This document shows, one piece after another, positions 47,040 to 56,594 of a stretch of 64,000 bases of DNA. Source of the stretch: Tritrichomonas musculus (taxonomy: Eukaryota; Parabasalia; Tritrichomonadida; Tritrichomonadidae). The notes under the pieces were generated by a model. The model did no database searches and was not told the DNA's origin. It saw nothing but the letters and a program-made list of their open reading frames with translations. The position numbers and the translations under genes were made by a program. The DNA lies in assembly GCA_039105265.1 (NCBI GenBank), contig JAPFFF010000008.1:5766001-5830000 (forward strand), in the 5' to 3' direction. The first letter of the stretch is position 1. Every line of letters begins with the position of its first letter.

Positions 47040-48428
47040 ATGTTATCGTCAGAAGGTGAAAAATTAATGAATTATTTAGAAAAGAAAGCTTATCAAAAGA
47101 AATTAATAATGCCAAATGAAGCTAGAAATTATAAAGGATATCAAAAAGATTTTGTAACTGATGATGAATTTGAACAAATTTATAATGCTTATTCAGAATT
47201 TCGAAAAGTATTATCTGAATCATTACCTGTAATCACAGATGAAAAAATTCCTGATGATGAATTAAGTTTTGAAGAAAAAATTGAGAACCATGTAATTAAT
47301 AATTTACATAATGAAAATATTCGTACTTTTCCTGAATTTGAAAAATTGACCTCTGGATGGAAAAAAGGTAAAGATAAATATACTATGGAAGAATGGTATG
47401 AAATATATATTACAAAAATTATGGAACAACCAGGAATGATAGTTGAATTCAAAGGTAAAACAAATGTACCTGATATTGCATTTAGAAATAAAAATAAAAG
47501 ACATGTATTATTAAAACAATTTGAAAAAGTTATTGAGCCAAATTATGTTTCTGAAGATGATTATGTTCAAAAGAAACAATTTCCAACTAATAAGAATAAA
47601 AAATATTATTTACATAAATTATGTGAACCTGGTACTTATTTAATTGATATTATGTTTGAAAAAAATGTTGGGTACTTAATTTGTATAGAAGCTAATAGTC
47701 GATATTTATATGCAATTCCTTTAGGTAGAGAATGTTTTGGTGATATAAATAAAATTATGACTGCTGGACAAAAAACATCTATTTCAATAACAAAAGCTTT
47801 AAATACTTTATTTCAACAAGGAATGAAACCTAAAATATTGACCGGAGATGGTGAAAAAGGTTTTTGTTCTGAAGAAACAATTAATTTTTTAAACTCAAAT
47901 GGAATTAAATGGGAACCTGTTGATAGAATGGATGATTATCATTATCCATCATTTTTACGAAAACCAGGTGAAAAACAAACAACTAGCCCATTACATTCTT
48001 CATTAGGTATAGTTGATAGAATTATTAGAACTTTGAGAGATATGGCTTATGAAGTTCAAAGAGAAATCTCCCCTGAAATATTAAAAGAATTAGTTGTTCA
48101 ATATAATAATGCCCCACACTTAACTTTGTCAAAATATGCAGGTATGAATGTTTCTCCTAGTCAAATGCAAAATAATTCTGATTTATATACTTTTATTTGT
48201 AGACGTATTTCTCAAGCTAATTATAATGTTTCTGCTCAAAAAGGTTATAATTTAAAAGAAAACCAAGAAGTAATTGTATATAATAATAAAGACACTCTTA
48301 AAAAAAGACGATCAATAACTCAACCTGGTAGATTTTTTGTAAAAGGTTTTCAAAATGGTAAATATTTAATACAAGATCTTAAAGGAAATACTCAAATATT
48401 ACCTCGTTATAGATTAGATCCTATTTGA
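47040..48428 (+). CDS. Retroviral-type (RVE) integrase
   Basis: 462 residues. The catalytic core of RNase H fold is at about 195-345: LIDIMF (201-206) for the first strand, LTGDGEKGF (267-275) for the second, and the helix HSSLGIVDRIIRTLRDM (319-335). A C-terminal SH3/chromo-like barrel (GRFFVKGFQNGKYLIQDLKG) follows, as in Polinton integrases. In this family the enzyme joins the terminal repeats to host DNA and makes a short target duplication. The first 190 residues are helical and less conserved. Divergent from the coiled-coil family gene. Confidence 0.92.
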   Translation: MLSSEGEKLMNYLEKKAYQKKLIMPNEARNYKGYQKDFVTDDEFEQIYNAYSEFRKVLSESLPVITDEKIPDDELSFEEKIENHVINNLHNENIRTFPEFEKLTSGWKKGKDKYTMEEWYEIYITKIMEQPGMIVEFKGKTNVPDIAFRNKNKRHVLLKQFEKVIEPNYVSEDDYVQKKQFPTNKNKKYYLHKLCEPGTYLIDIMFEKNVGYLICIEANSRYLYAIPLGRECFGDINKIMTAGQKTSISITKALNTLFQQGMKPKILTGDGEKGFCSEETINFLNSNGIKWEPVDRMDDYHYPSFLRKPGEKQTTSPLHSSLGIVDRIIRTLRDMAYEVQREISPEILKELVVQYNNAPHLTLSKYAGMNVSPSQMQNNSDLYTFICRRISQANYNVSAQKGYNLKENQEVIVYNNKDTLKKRRSITQPGRFFVKGFQNGKYLIQDLKGNTQILPRYRLDPI

Positions 48429-48439
48429 ATTGTCAGAAA

Positions 48440-48498
48440 ATGCAAAAATAAAAAGAGTGTCAAAAAATGCAAAAATAAAAAGAGTGTCAAAAAATGCA
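48440..48498 (-). repeat. Tandem 27-bp repeats carrying a promoter-like box, no gene behind them
   Basis: Two full units at 48440-48466 and 48467-48493 plus a partial one. Each unit reads ATGCAAAAATAAAAAGAGTG then TCAAAAA. On the minus strand this contains TTTTTGACACTCTTTTTATT, a diverged form of the replication-block promoter. It points back into the 3' end of the integrase gene. Confidence 0.7.
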
Positions 48499-48524
48499 GT
48501 AAATTGAATTGTTTATTTAATTAA

Positions 48525-48803
48525 TTATTTCCTTTCGTTCCAGCGTTTGAGTTTTTTCAAACCTGTCTTTAATTCTTCAATGAAGAAGCATTCAAGTTCG
48601 TTAGCTTTTTCTTCATTTGAGCTATCTCCATCATTCATTATCACACGAACATCATCGATGTGATTCATATTGGCTGCAGCATCTTGGAGCATATATGCCA
48701 TTTTTTCTCTTTGATCAAGATCATCAGAAATAGTTCTCCATTCATGAACACTATCAAGAGCTTCGACAACTTCAAGTAAGTGTTGGATCGTACGGGCTTC
48801 CAT
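48525..48803 (-). CDS. Small helical protein, right terminal gene
   Basis: 92 residues starting MEARTIQHLLEVVEALDSVH. The frame extends ten codons to 48833, but these cover the GAGGTCATCACATCA box, so the inner start is chosen. Helical, acidic, with an ELECFFIEELKTGLKKLKRW end. It is divergent from the gene at 48892 and shares a terminal-class promoter with it. No family recognised. Confidence 0.68.
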   Translation of the reverse strand: MEARTIQHLLEVVEALDSVHEWRTISDDLDQREKMAYMLQDAAANMNHIDDVRVIMNDGDSSNEEKANELECFFIEELKTGLKKLKRWNERK

Positions 48804-48891
48804 GCTTGTATAAAAATGATGTGATGACCTCACGAGAAAAAATTAGATTTTTTGGTTAACGGTCGCCTAGTGAAAAAGTTCATTTTTTTTA
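48804..48891. promoter_or_regulatory. Bidirectional terminal-class promoter, internal copy
   Basis: Contains GATGTGATGACCTCACG, AAAAAATTAGATTTTTT, GGTTAACGGTCGCC and then TTCATTTTTTTTA before the ATG at 48892. It matches half of the boxes at 6414-6558 and 51167-51310. TCATTT is an initiator match. Confidence 0.8.
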
Positions 48892-49308
48892 ATGTCGGAC
48901 AAACAAAGTGTACCTGAACAAAAAGAAATTAAAGATGATATACCATCTATGTCTGCAAAAGACATGAGAAATCCAAAAAGAACTCAAGGTTGGAAAATGT
49001 TGAAATCAAGGTATGGGGAAAATGTATCCCTTCAAAAATTATCAGCAGTTGCAAAAGTTATGATGCAATGTATTGATCATAATATTCCATCAGAAACTCC
49101 AAGTCTTTCAAGGGAAGATATTCGATCGAAAGAAAAATTAATTCTTTGGTTCGATACTCATATTGAGTTTATTCGACCATTTTTGTCACCTGGAATGATG
49201 ATTGGTTATGATAAAGGGAAATTCGTTCCGATTCCCATACCAAAAGAAACTACTAAAAAAGTCGAAGACAAAGAAAAAGAAGAAGAAAAAGATAAAGAAA
49301 AGAAATAA
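48892..49308 (+). CDS. Right terminal gene of unknown function
   Basis: 138 residues. The N-terminus is polar, the middle is a helical domain (WKMLKSRYGENVSLQKLSAV; LILWFDTHIEFIRPFL), and the last 25 residues are a Lys/Glu run. The stop reads TAAATAAA. Convergent with the large gene at 49382. No family recognised. Confidence 0.68.
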   Translation: MSDKQSVPEQKEIKDDIPSMSAKDMRNPKRTQGWKMLKSRYGENVSLQKLSAVAKVMMQCIDHNIPSETPSLSREDIRSKEKLILWFDTHIEFIRPFLSPGMMIGYDKGKFVPIPIPKETTKKVEDKEKEEEKDKEKK

Positions 49309-49381
49309 ATAAAAAATTAATTAATTAAATTGGTTTATTAAAAACCTAAATCTTTTTTGAGAGTTTTTTTATTCCGATCTC

Positions 49382-51166
49382 TCAATTATCGGAGGGAGTG
49401 TCGCTTGGTAATTTTTCAACGACATCAGAATCTGAATCTGAGAAACTTTCAAAGGATGAATTGTCATTTGATTTATCGAGCCAGAAATCATTAAATTCAG
49501 CTAATTGGTTGGATTGTTGTTGTATTGGTTCTTTCGCTGTTTGAGTTTGCAAAATTTTATCGATTGTTTCCGTTATTGGTTTACCAACTTTTCTTGCTAA
49601 TCTTTCTCTTTCTTTTTTTCGTTTTTCTTTTTCTTCTTGGATTCTTTGTTCTTTTTCTTTATAGGCAGCAAATTCTTGTTCATCAAGAAATTCTTCCAAT
49701 TGAATATCAGTTATTTCTCTATAATTGTCGATGAAATCTTTGAGTCTTTCTCTTGTGGCGATCTCTATTTCGTCGTGCGTCATGTCAGGATGAGCATATT
49801 CGAATGCTTCAGCCAAACGATTGAATGCCAAATTTTTCTTTGATTCTTCTTCTCTGATCTTCGTGTGAATTTCGAATTCTTCGTCGTTGAGGAAATTCCA
49901 TGGAAACGGTAAAATTGTAAATTCAAAACCTCGGTCTTTGTGAGTTTGGATTCTTTGATTAGCGATTTCTTTGATTTCTTCTTCCGTCTTGTCTTTGTAT
50001 ATCTTTTTCAATTCTTCAATTAAATCTGCTCTTGCTACTTCGTCATTTTCCAGATGTTTATCTTTCCTATTTTTTACTCGTAATCTGATTCTTGATGTTG
50101 AAGGTGGTTGATCAGGCTTGGCACGAGGAATTTGTGATCGACTTGTTACCTTTTTCTTTGGTTGATCAGATTCAATAACTTTGTTCATTTTTTCTAATTG
50201 TTTTCTTGAAACTACCTTCCTTTTCTTCTTTTTGATGATTGTAGGTTTGACAGGGTCAGGTTGAATTGTTTCATTCATCTTACGTAAACGTTCTTCTATG
50301 AATTTTTGTTTATCTTTCTCTACTTGTTCACTGAGTGATGCTTGATTTTTTTCATTTTGAGAGAAAACTAATCGAATGTAATTTTGCTTTCTTCTGAATT
50401 CTTCTGTTTTAACGTATTTGAGTATTGAAACCAGATCTTCGTCTAATTCTTTTGGTTTTGAATATTTCTTTTTCATTGCTGGTAAATCCTTTTCGTAATT
50501 ACCGCTTAGTAATCGAGCATTTTCATCTTTTAAAACATCAACATAGAATTCTGACCAAATAACGATATCACCATTTTCATTGAGATCATCAACAAAAGAA
50601 TGCTCTAAATCATAGGCAAATAATTCTTCACCAAGCAACATTGTGGCAATTTGATATAATTCATCTTCTGGTATCCCTTCAAAAAATTCGTTATCTGCTA
50701 GCCAACTTTGCATATGCTTTTTCACTGTAATCCCTTTTGCCTTCATTTCTGCTTTTTTGTCACGAGAAATTGTTGGTAATCGAAGGTGATGTTTGTGTAC
50801 AACTTTATCTTCTGGTATTTCAAATTTTCGATTTGGCAAAGGAGGATCAACTTTTTTGAATCCAGGGGTTGGGATTTCGTCTTTCTTTGATTCTTCAGTA
50901 TTTTTTGACAATTTGACTTTTCCTGGCGGATTTACTACAAATTTGACCTTTTTTGGTGTTGGTTGGCTTTTTGATTGATCATCATTTTCGTCTTCTAGAT
51001 TAAGTATAAATCGTTGACTTTTTGCCCCGTGTTTAGATATCTGAATGCCCTTTGACACTTCTCTTTGCATTCCATTTTTATTCGTATGACCAACTAGATC
51101 ATATTCCTGCCTTTCTTGTAGAGATTTCATTCTCTCTTTGGTGACGACATAGCTTCTGCTGTGCAT
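49382..51166 (-). CDS. Large charged protein, right terminal gene
   Basis: 594 residues starting MHSRSYVVTKERMKSL. The frame continues to 51289 through the shared promoter box, which is upstream of the ATG at the other two copies, so the inner start is preferred. The first 130 residues are basic. A globular part at about 135-245 follows (LLGEELFAYDLEHSFVDDLN; IVIWSEFYVDVL). Then come a Lys/Arg-rich region (KKKRKVVSRKQLEKMNK), long charged helices, and an acidic Ser-rich tail. KKKRKV resembles a nuclear localisation signal. No family recognised; a nuclear regulator or chromatin factor is possible. Confidence 0.72.
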   Translation of the reverse strand: MHSRSYVVTKERMKSLQERQEYDLVGHTNKNGMQREVSKGIQISKHGAKSQRFILNLEDENDDQSKSQPTPKKVKFVVNPPGKVKLSKNTEESKKDEIPTPGFKKVDPPLPNRKFEIPEDKVVHKHHLRLPTISRDKKAEMKAKGITVKKHMQSWLADNEFFEGIPEDELYQIATMLLGEELFAYDLEHSFVDDLNENGDIVIWSEFYVDVLKDENARLLSGNYEKDLPAMKKKYSKPKELDEDLVSILKYVKTEEFRRKQNYIRLVFSQNEKNQASLSEQVEKDKQKFIEERLRKMNETIQPDPVKPTIIKKKKRKVVSRKQLEKMNKVIESDQPKKKVTSRSQIPRAKPDQPPSTSRIRLRVKNRKDKHLENDEVARADLIEELKKIYKDKTEEEIKEIANQRIQTHKDRGFEFTILPFPWNFLNDEEFEIHTKIREEESKKNLAFNRLAEAFEYAHPDMTHDEIEIATRERLKDFIDNYREITDIQLEEFLDEQEFAAYKEKEQRIQEEKEKRKKERERLARKVGKPITETIDKILQTQTAKEPIQQQSNQLAEFNDFWLDKSNDNSSFESFSDSDSDVVEKLPSDTPSDN

Positions 51167-51310
51167 GCTAAAAAATGATGTGATGACCTCACGGGAAAAA
51201 ATTAGATTTTTGGTTAACGGTCGCCACCCCAAAAAACCTAGGGGGTACCCCTGAGGGACCCAAATAAAAATTAGATTTTTCGAGCTCACCTCATCACTTC
51301 ATTTTTTTTC
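51167..51310. promoter_or_regulatory. Bidirectional terminal promoter, right copy
   Basis: Inverted homologue of 6414-6558 (see that entry for the order of boxes). It drives the gene at 49382-51166 on one side and 51311-51907 on the other. A pair of short GC-rich inverted motifs (CCTAGGGGGTACCCC) sits at its centre. Confidence 0.8.
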
Positions 51311-51907
51311 ATGTCGTCCCAGCAACAGGAAACCATAGATGAACAAGCCGATGTGGAAGATAACGATGAAGAATCTTTCTCACTAGAAACCAAAAAAGTT
51401 CAACCTTCATTAGGTAAAGATGAAAATCCACGTCCATGGGATTATACTGAAACCGAAGAAACTGAATTCGAAGCAAATCCAAATGTTAAGAAATTTCCAG
51501 AGCCACCTGATTTTATTGATACAGACAAGTACTCAATCGACGTTTTAGGATTCAATGGAATTGAACACAACCGCATAATTCGCGGATTAGCATTCTATTA
51601 TCTCTACAAATCATTCCTACAAGACGGATTACTGGCTGATATTTATCTCGATTTTGACAAAAATATTGGCCAAGATATGGCTCATATTCGCCATGAAATC
51701 ACCGATAGAGCCGAATTTGAGGCGATTAAGCAGTTCCTTCAAGATAAAGTCCGGAATGAACGCCTCGAAAATGGTTGTTTTCTCGATCAACCACCTCCTC
51801 AAAAAGTGGAAACTGAACAAATTGAATACGAGTACGAATATGTACTCGAGGAGGAAGAAGAAGACGCACCAGATGACTTCAAAAAAGATCCAGATTGGAA
51901 AGCTTAA
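51311..51907 (+). CDS. Acidic protein, outermost right gene
   Basis: 198 residues starting MSSQQQETIDEQADVED after TTCATTTTTTTTC. The N-terminal 80 residues are acidic and disordered. A helical core follows at about 80-150 (NRIIRGLAFYYLYKSFLQDG; DRAEFEAIKQFLQDKV), then a second acidic tail (VLEEEEEDAPDD). It ends 47 bases before the right terminal repeat, mirroring the gene at 5931-6413 at the other end. No family recognised; the acidic layout would fit a protein that binds basic partners. Confidence 0.7.
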   Translation: MSSQQQETIDEQADVEDNDEESFSLETKKVQPSLGKDENPRPWDYTETEETEFEANPNVKKFPEPPDFIDTDKYSIDVLGFNGIEHNRIIRGLAFYYLYKSFLQDGLLADIYLDFDKNIGQDMAHIRHEITDRAEFEAIKQFLQDKVRNERLENGCFLDQPPPQKVETEQIEYEYEYVLEEEEEDAPDDFKKDPDWKA

Positions 51908-51954
51908 AAATACGTTTATTGAGAGGACGTTTAATAAATACTCTCATACTAGGT

Positions 51955-52187
51955 TTTAAGTAAACCACACAATTAAAAACTTTTTCTATAGCTTTTTTGA
52001 TGTTAACGATACGGGACCTCCTTCCTAGCAGAGCGTTGAGAGGAATCCTGAGAGCAGCCCAGTGGAAGATCATTAATGGGAGTGGGGGGATCATACCTGA
52101 CAGGGCGGGGCTGGGGTCGCGGATGGGAAATATTTGACGCGGTTTTTGAACGAAGTGCAAAAATCGTGGCAAATATATAACTACTAT
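51955..52187 (-). repeat. Right terminal inverted repeat of the Polinton
   Basis: Reverse complement of 5703-5935, with no difference found over 233 bases. In protein-primed replication such repeats are the origins, with the terminal protein linked to each 5' end (family knowledge). Confidence 0.95.
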
Positions 52188-54727
52188 ATTCCAAAGATAA
52201 TTGCAAAACATTGCATTTTTAAATATTATCTACATTTTTCTCAAATAAAAATTAAAGAAAAACAAAAATAAAGAGTTTTAACTAATAAGTAATATATGAA
52301 TAATTATTTTATTTTATTTATAATCAATCAATGTTAATTTAAAAATGTTTAAAAAAATTCACGCAATTCAATGAAAGCATTCAAAAAGTTATGAAATTCA
52401 TAGAAAATAATCATCCAAGATCTTATGTGTCAATTGGTCAGATTTTCACATATTTGTTTTATCTCCTATGAATAAATTAAAGCACCATAAAATGATTAAG
52501 TCTCGAAGGCGAATAAAGAAAATAAAATTGAGAGCATAACGATCATTATAAAAATACCATTATCTTACAAAAAAATTTGAAAAAGTAGATTTTTATCTTA
52601 AATATAATATTATAAATGTAACATTTATATAATAACAAATTTGTAATTCATATAAATAGCATATTTGTATAAAAATAGCTGAATTTTTTAAAATACGTTT
52701 TTTTGAAACTTTCGCGTTTTATCACGTTTGTCAAATATAATAATCTTTTAGGTCAATTTGTCCCAAGCTGAATGATTTTTTTTCTGAGAAACATTGAAAA
52801 AAATTGAATGTTGTCCCAAGCATTTTGAATCCGACTTTATTAGGCTGGTTAATAAAATTTGTGTAAGCTCTGAGAAATTTCACAAATTTTGAATTATCCT
52901 AACAAATTTGAGAATTAAACTTTTTTAGAGGAATCTTTTTATTTTTTGAAAGGAGATCTAATATATTCAAAATTCTTATAACAAATAATAATAAGCATTT
53001 GATAATTTATTAAATTGTTATTAAATTATTAAATGAAAATAAATATATATGTAATTATTGAATTTATCAATACTCTAGCAAGATATAAATATTTGATATT
53101 TTTTCTTTCAATTTAATGTCAAGAACAATAATAGAAACAAACATTTCCCAAAAAAATCATCTTAAATGAGCCGTCAATAAGGTAATTGAATGATAATTAG
53201 CCAATGCTTTTAAACAAAAATTGAATTCGAAATCAATTTGCTTTGAAATATACTTTACTAAGTAAAGGAAATAGTAGTATGATTGATTTTTGCGCTTCAG
53301 ATTATTTTAAATGAGTACAAGATAGCCGCTTTTTGAGCTACGCTCAAAAAGTGTCTTTATCATTTATTTTTTCGCCAACAGGTCTTTATCATTCTAATTG
53401 AATGAAATATTTGAATGGATATATCAGAAAAATTGAGAAGACTTGCACCTTGAACGACATGGAAAGGTTGTAATTGTGATTAAAAGATCGAAGTAATTAT
53501 TTAAATAAAATAATCGATTTTGATCATTTGATAATATTGATAGAAAAACTTGATTTAGAAATTGCATGTGAATCAGGAAAGTTTAACGAAAGATTATAAA
53601 ATAAAGATTTAAAGCTGGCATCTGGGAAATTAGTTTTTTATCTAAAAAAAAAAATATATTTTCTTTTATGATTCAATCAATTTATCAATCATCCAAAATT
53701 ACAATAATAGTAGTATAAATTATTTCTTTTTATATAATTATAAAATCAATATCTCCTTTTCGTATCATTATAAAAATATTTTAAAAAATGAATAAATTGA
53801 AAAATTTAATTGAAATTTATTTGGAAATTTGAATTAACCAAAAATAATAATACAAAAATTCAATTTTCAAATAAACACTTAAAAGATAAAATATGAAAAA
53901 TAAAGTAATTTATAAAAAGGAATGAAATAATGAAGAGAAAATCGGGTCTATAATTTTGTGAGAAATATAAAATTTTTAAAACACTTTTATTTTTATATTG
54001 AAATTTTTTTTCTCATAATCAACAGAATATATCTGAGCAAACAATATATTTCAACCCCAAATATAAAATATTATTAGCCAATTAGCGTTTTTTAATATTT
54101 TTCAATACTTTACAAATGGACAACCGCTCTATTTATTTTTAATTATATAATAGAAATCAAGTACGTTATTTTTTGAATAAAAGAACGTTTATTATTTGAA
54201 TAGTTGCATGTCTCTGAAAAAGTTTGAATTGACTAGGTCTGTTTTTGACACTTATTTTACAATTTAAATAAACATTATGATATGTTATATGAAATGGAAG
54301 GAAATAATCGTTTTTTATTTAACATGTCATCTTGTTCTTTGAGAATATCAAAAAAAATTGCGGTTACTAAACGTACTGGATTTGTACCTTTACACTAGCT
54401 TCAAATGAAAGTCATTACTCTAATTCTCCTTCAGAATTCTTTTATATAAACATATAATACTATCGTTTATATATTTACGGTATAATATCCAAAATATTTA
54501 AATTCTATAAGATCTTTTTGAAGATATTATAATTTTTTTTCACAAGCATAACTCTTTCGAAAAGTTTTTTAATGAAAAAAACAATTCAATTTTTTTATTC
54601 TAAAATTATCAAAAAGTTTTGATAATGTCATGAAAAATTCAGGTAGATTGAATAAAGGACATTTTACCCTACCTTCATATAAATATACATTTTTCTTGAA
54701 AAAAAAAATAGAAGCTAATTAAATTTA
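52188..54727. other. AT-rich host intergenic DNA
   Basis: No gene found. Small features only: TTTGTCCCAAGC at 52757-52768 and TTGTCCCAAGC at 52811-52821, matching inverted GCTTGGGACAAA at 5558 across the Polinton. There is also a compact hairpin, CTTTTTGAGC / GCTCAAAAAG, at 53329-53351 with a three-base loop. Confidence 0.65.
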
Positions 54728-55568
54728 TAATAAATAGAGTAGCTGCAACGTAATTTTTTGGACAAGCCATCTCAAAAAGTGGACTGTCAAATTGATTTTT
54801 CTCATTGGTAAGAAGGTTTTATGATTTTATAATAGCATAATATAAAACTTTATTTTGAGCGTTTGCACTTTTTAAATAAAAGATTAAAATTCCTTGGAAA
54901 AATGTATAAATTCACGATGCTAAAAATGTGCATGCGGTCATCCTTTATTTGGTAAAAATATAAAATTAATTATAAATAAATAAATATCAAATATATGAGA
55001 ATAATTCCTTGGTCGCGTTAAGCATAATTTTAATTTTATTCATGAAAAAATGTGAAAAATTTTGGAACAAAACAAAACATAGAATTCTTTCTTTTTAATT
55101 ATCTTTTTGAATTGGATTTGAATTATTAAATGAAAGATTTCCAACCTAGTGAATCTGCAAGTTCTTAACTATTTCATGAATCCAGCTTTAAACCTAAAGA
55201 AATCCAAAAATAATCAATCCAAATTCATATTATAATTATCTATAAAATTTGAATTAATATCATGATTAATCATTTTTACATATATTTAACTATTTTTCAG
55301 TCTATTATAAAAAGGATCCTTTCATTGGAACCTTGCTTTTAATAAAAAAAATACTAATAACCAACAAAAAAGTTTACAATTTATAATTATTTAGCATGCA
55401 CTATATTAAATATCAATAAACAACTCATTGCAACATATATTTTATTATTTACTTTCCGAAATAATAAATACAACTGATAAAAATTTTAGAAAAAAATAGA
55501 ATTTTCATATCACACTTCAAAAAAAATACGATCATGTTTTGAATTTGTTGCAGCTACTCTTAATAAAT
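54728..55568. mobile_element. hAT-like non-autonomous inverted-repeat element
   Basis: The element proper is 54736-55560 (825 bp). Ends are perfect 14-bp inverted repeats: AGAGTAGCTGCAAC on the left and GTTGCAGCTACTCT on the right. The 8-bp direct repeat TAATAAAT flanks it at 54728-54735 and 55561-55568, the duplication size made by hAT transposases. No open frame of note lies inside, so it would depend on a transposase elsewhere. Because the duplication is AT-rich in AT-rich DNA, chance contributes to its match, but together with the 14-bp ends the case is good. Confidence 0.75.
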
Positions 55569-56594
55569 ATAAAAATAAAATATTTTTATTAATTTAATTA
55601 TTATAATTATTATTTTTTCATATGAGAATTAATCTTCATATTTAAAAGTTGAACCAAAATGATTCAATTGACCTTTGGTTATAATTGAATTGATAAATAG
55701 CCTACCGAAAAGTGTCCTTTTTTAGATCTACCAAAATTCATTTTCATCAAAAAAAAAAAAAAAAAAAAAAAAAAATCGATCAGCTTTTCCTCTAAATTGA
55801 CTAATGTGATTTAGCCTATTTATTTGAAAATAACAACAAATTGTAAAAGAATTATTTCAAAATTGGTCATTTATTTTCAAATGTCATTTTAACGTACGAA
55901 TTTTTTAAAAAAATCAATTTTTTATTTATATAAAAATGATATTTTCCTTCACTATCTATTCATATTATAAACTACATGATCTAAATCTTTAAAATCAGAA
56001 GATAATATAGATTTTTCATGAAGTTGCAGATAATATTCAGTTTTTCGAAAAGTTGAATAAAATTGTATTTAGGTGTCATTTATACATTCTTTTAAAAACA
56101 ATAAAAAATATCGGTATCAAAATGTTTTATATTGACTTACTTGATGATGAGTTAACAATCATTCAAAAAGAGTGAAACTACATTAATGGTCAAAAATTTG
56201 ACCTTGTAAACTTTTATATTGACTGATACTTCACTTTTTCAAATAAATTCTTTCAAATTATTTCTTTTGGTGGTACATTTTTTGAAACGATTCCACATTT
56301 ATCGTGACATTGTATAATTAACAGATTTTATCTAAAAGTCAAATTTTCCATTTTGTGTTAGTCATTCATTATTATGTTCAATTGTTTTGATGAGGGCAAA
56401 ATTTTTATTCAATTTTTATATTTGATTTTTTTCATATAAATGGTGCATATGATGACTTTTTCCTGTTCAATCATAAGAAAAAAAAAAGCTTATTAAGATT
56501 TGAAAATATATAATTTGAAAGTTTCAAAATTGGCACATTTTTTTTATCCATGTATTTGAGCATGAAAACTGAAATAAATATAAATTACAATAAA
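55569..56594. other. AT-rich host intergenic DNA with poly-A tract
   Basis: No gene. A run of some 30 A residues starts near 55750. Nothing else of note before the 3' end of the gene at 56595. Confidence 0.65.

Larger units (their letters stand above)
5703..52187. mobile_element. Giant Maverick/Polinton (endogenous virus-like DNA element), about 46.5 kb
   Basis: The interval carries the full family hallmark set. These are long terminal inverted repeats, protein-primed family B DNA polymerase, retroviral-type integrase, A32-type packaging ATPase and double-jelly-roll major capsid proteins. It also has an SF3 helicase, KilA-N protein, fibre-like proteins and basic genome-coating proteins. Family members are usually 15-25 kb, so this one is about double. 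The ends read AG...CT (5705 and 52185), as is normal for Polintons; the repeat identity runs two bases further out. No 6-bp target duplication is visible (left flank TAGCAT, right flank ATATTC). The identical ends indicate a young insertion. As a fossil copy it looks nearly whole, with about two or three breaks. No adenain-type protease was recognised. Confidence 0.95.

Noticed and set aside
53329-53351. Hairpin CTTTTTGAGC / GCTCAAAAAG as a possible terminator or RNA gene
   Set aside because: No gene ends nearby and no conserved RNA features around it; kept only as a note in the spacer entry.
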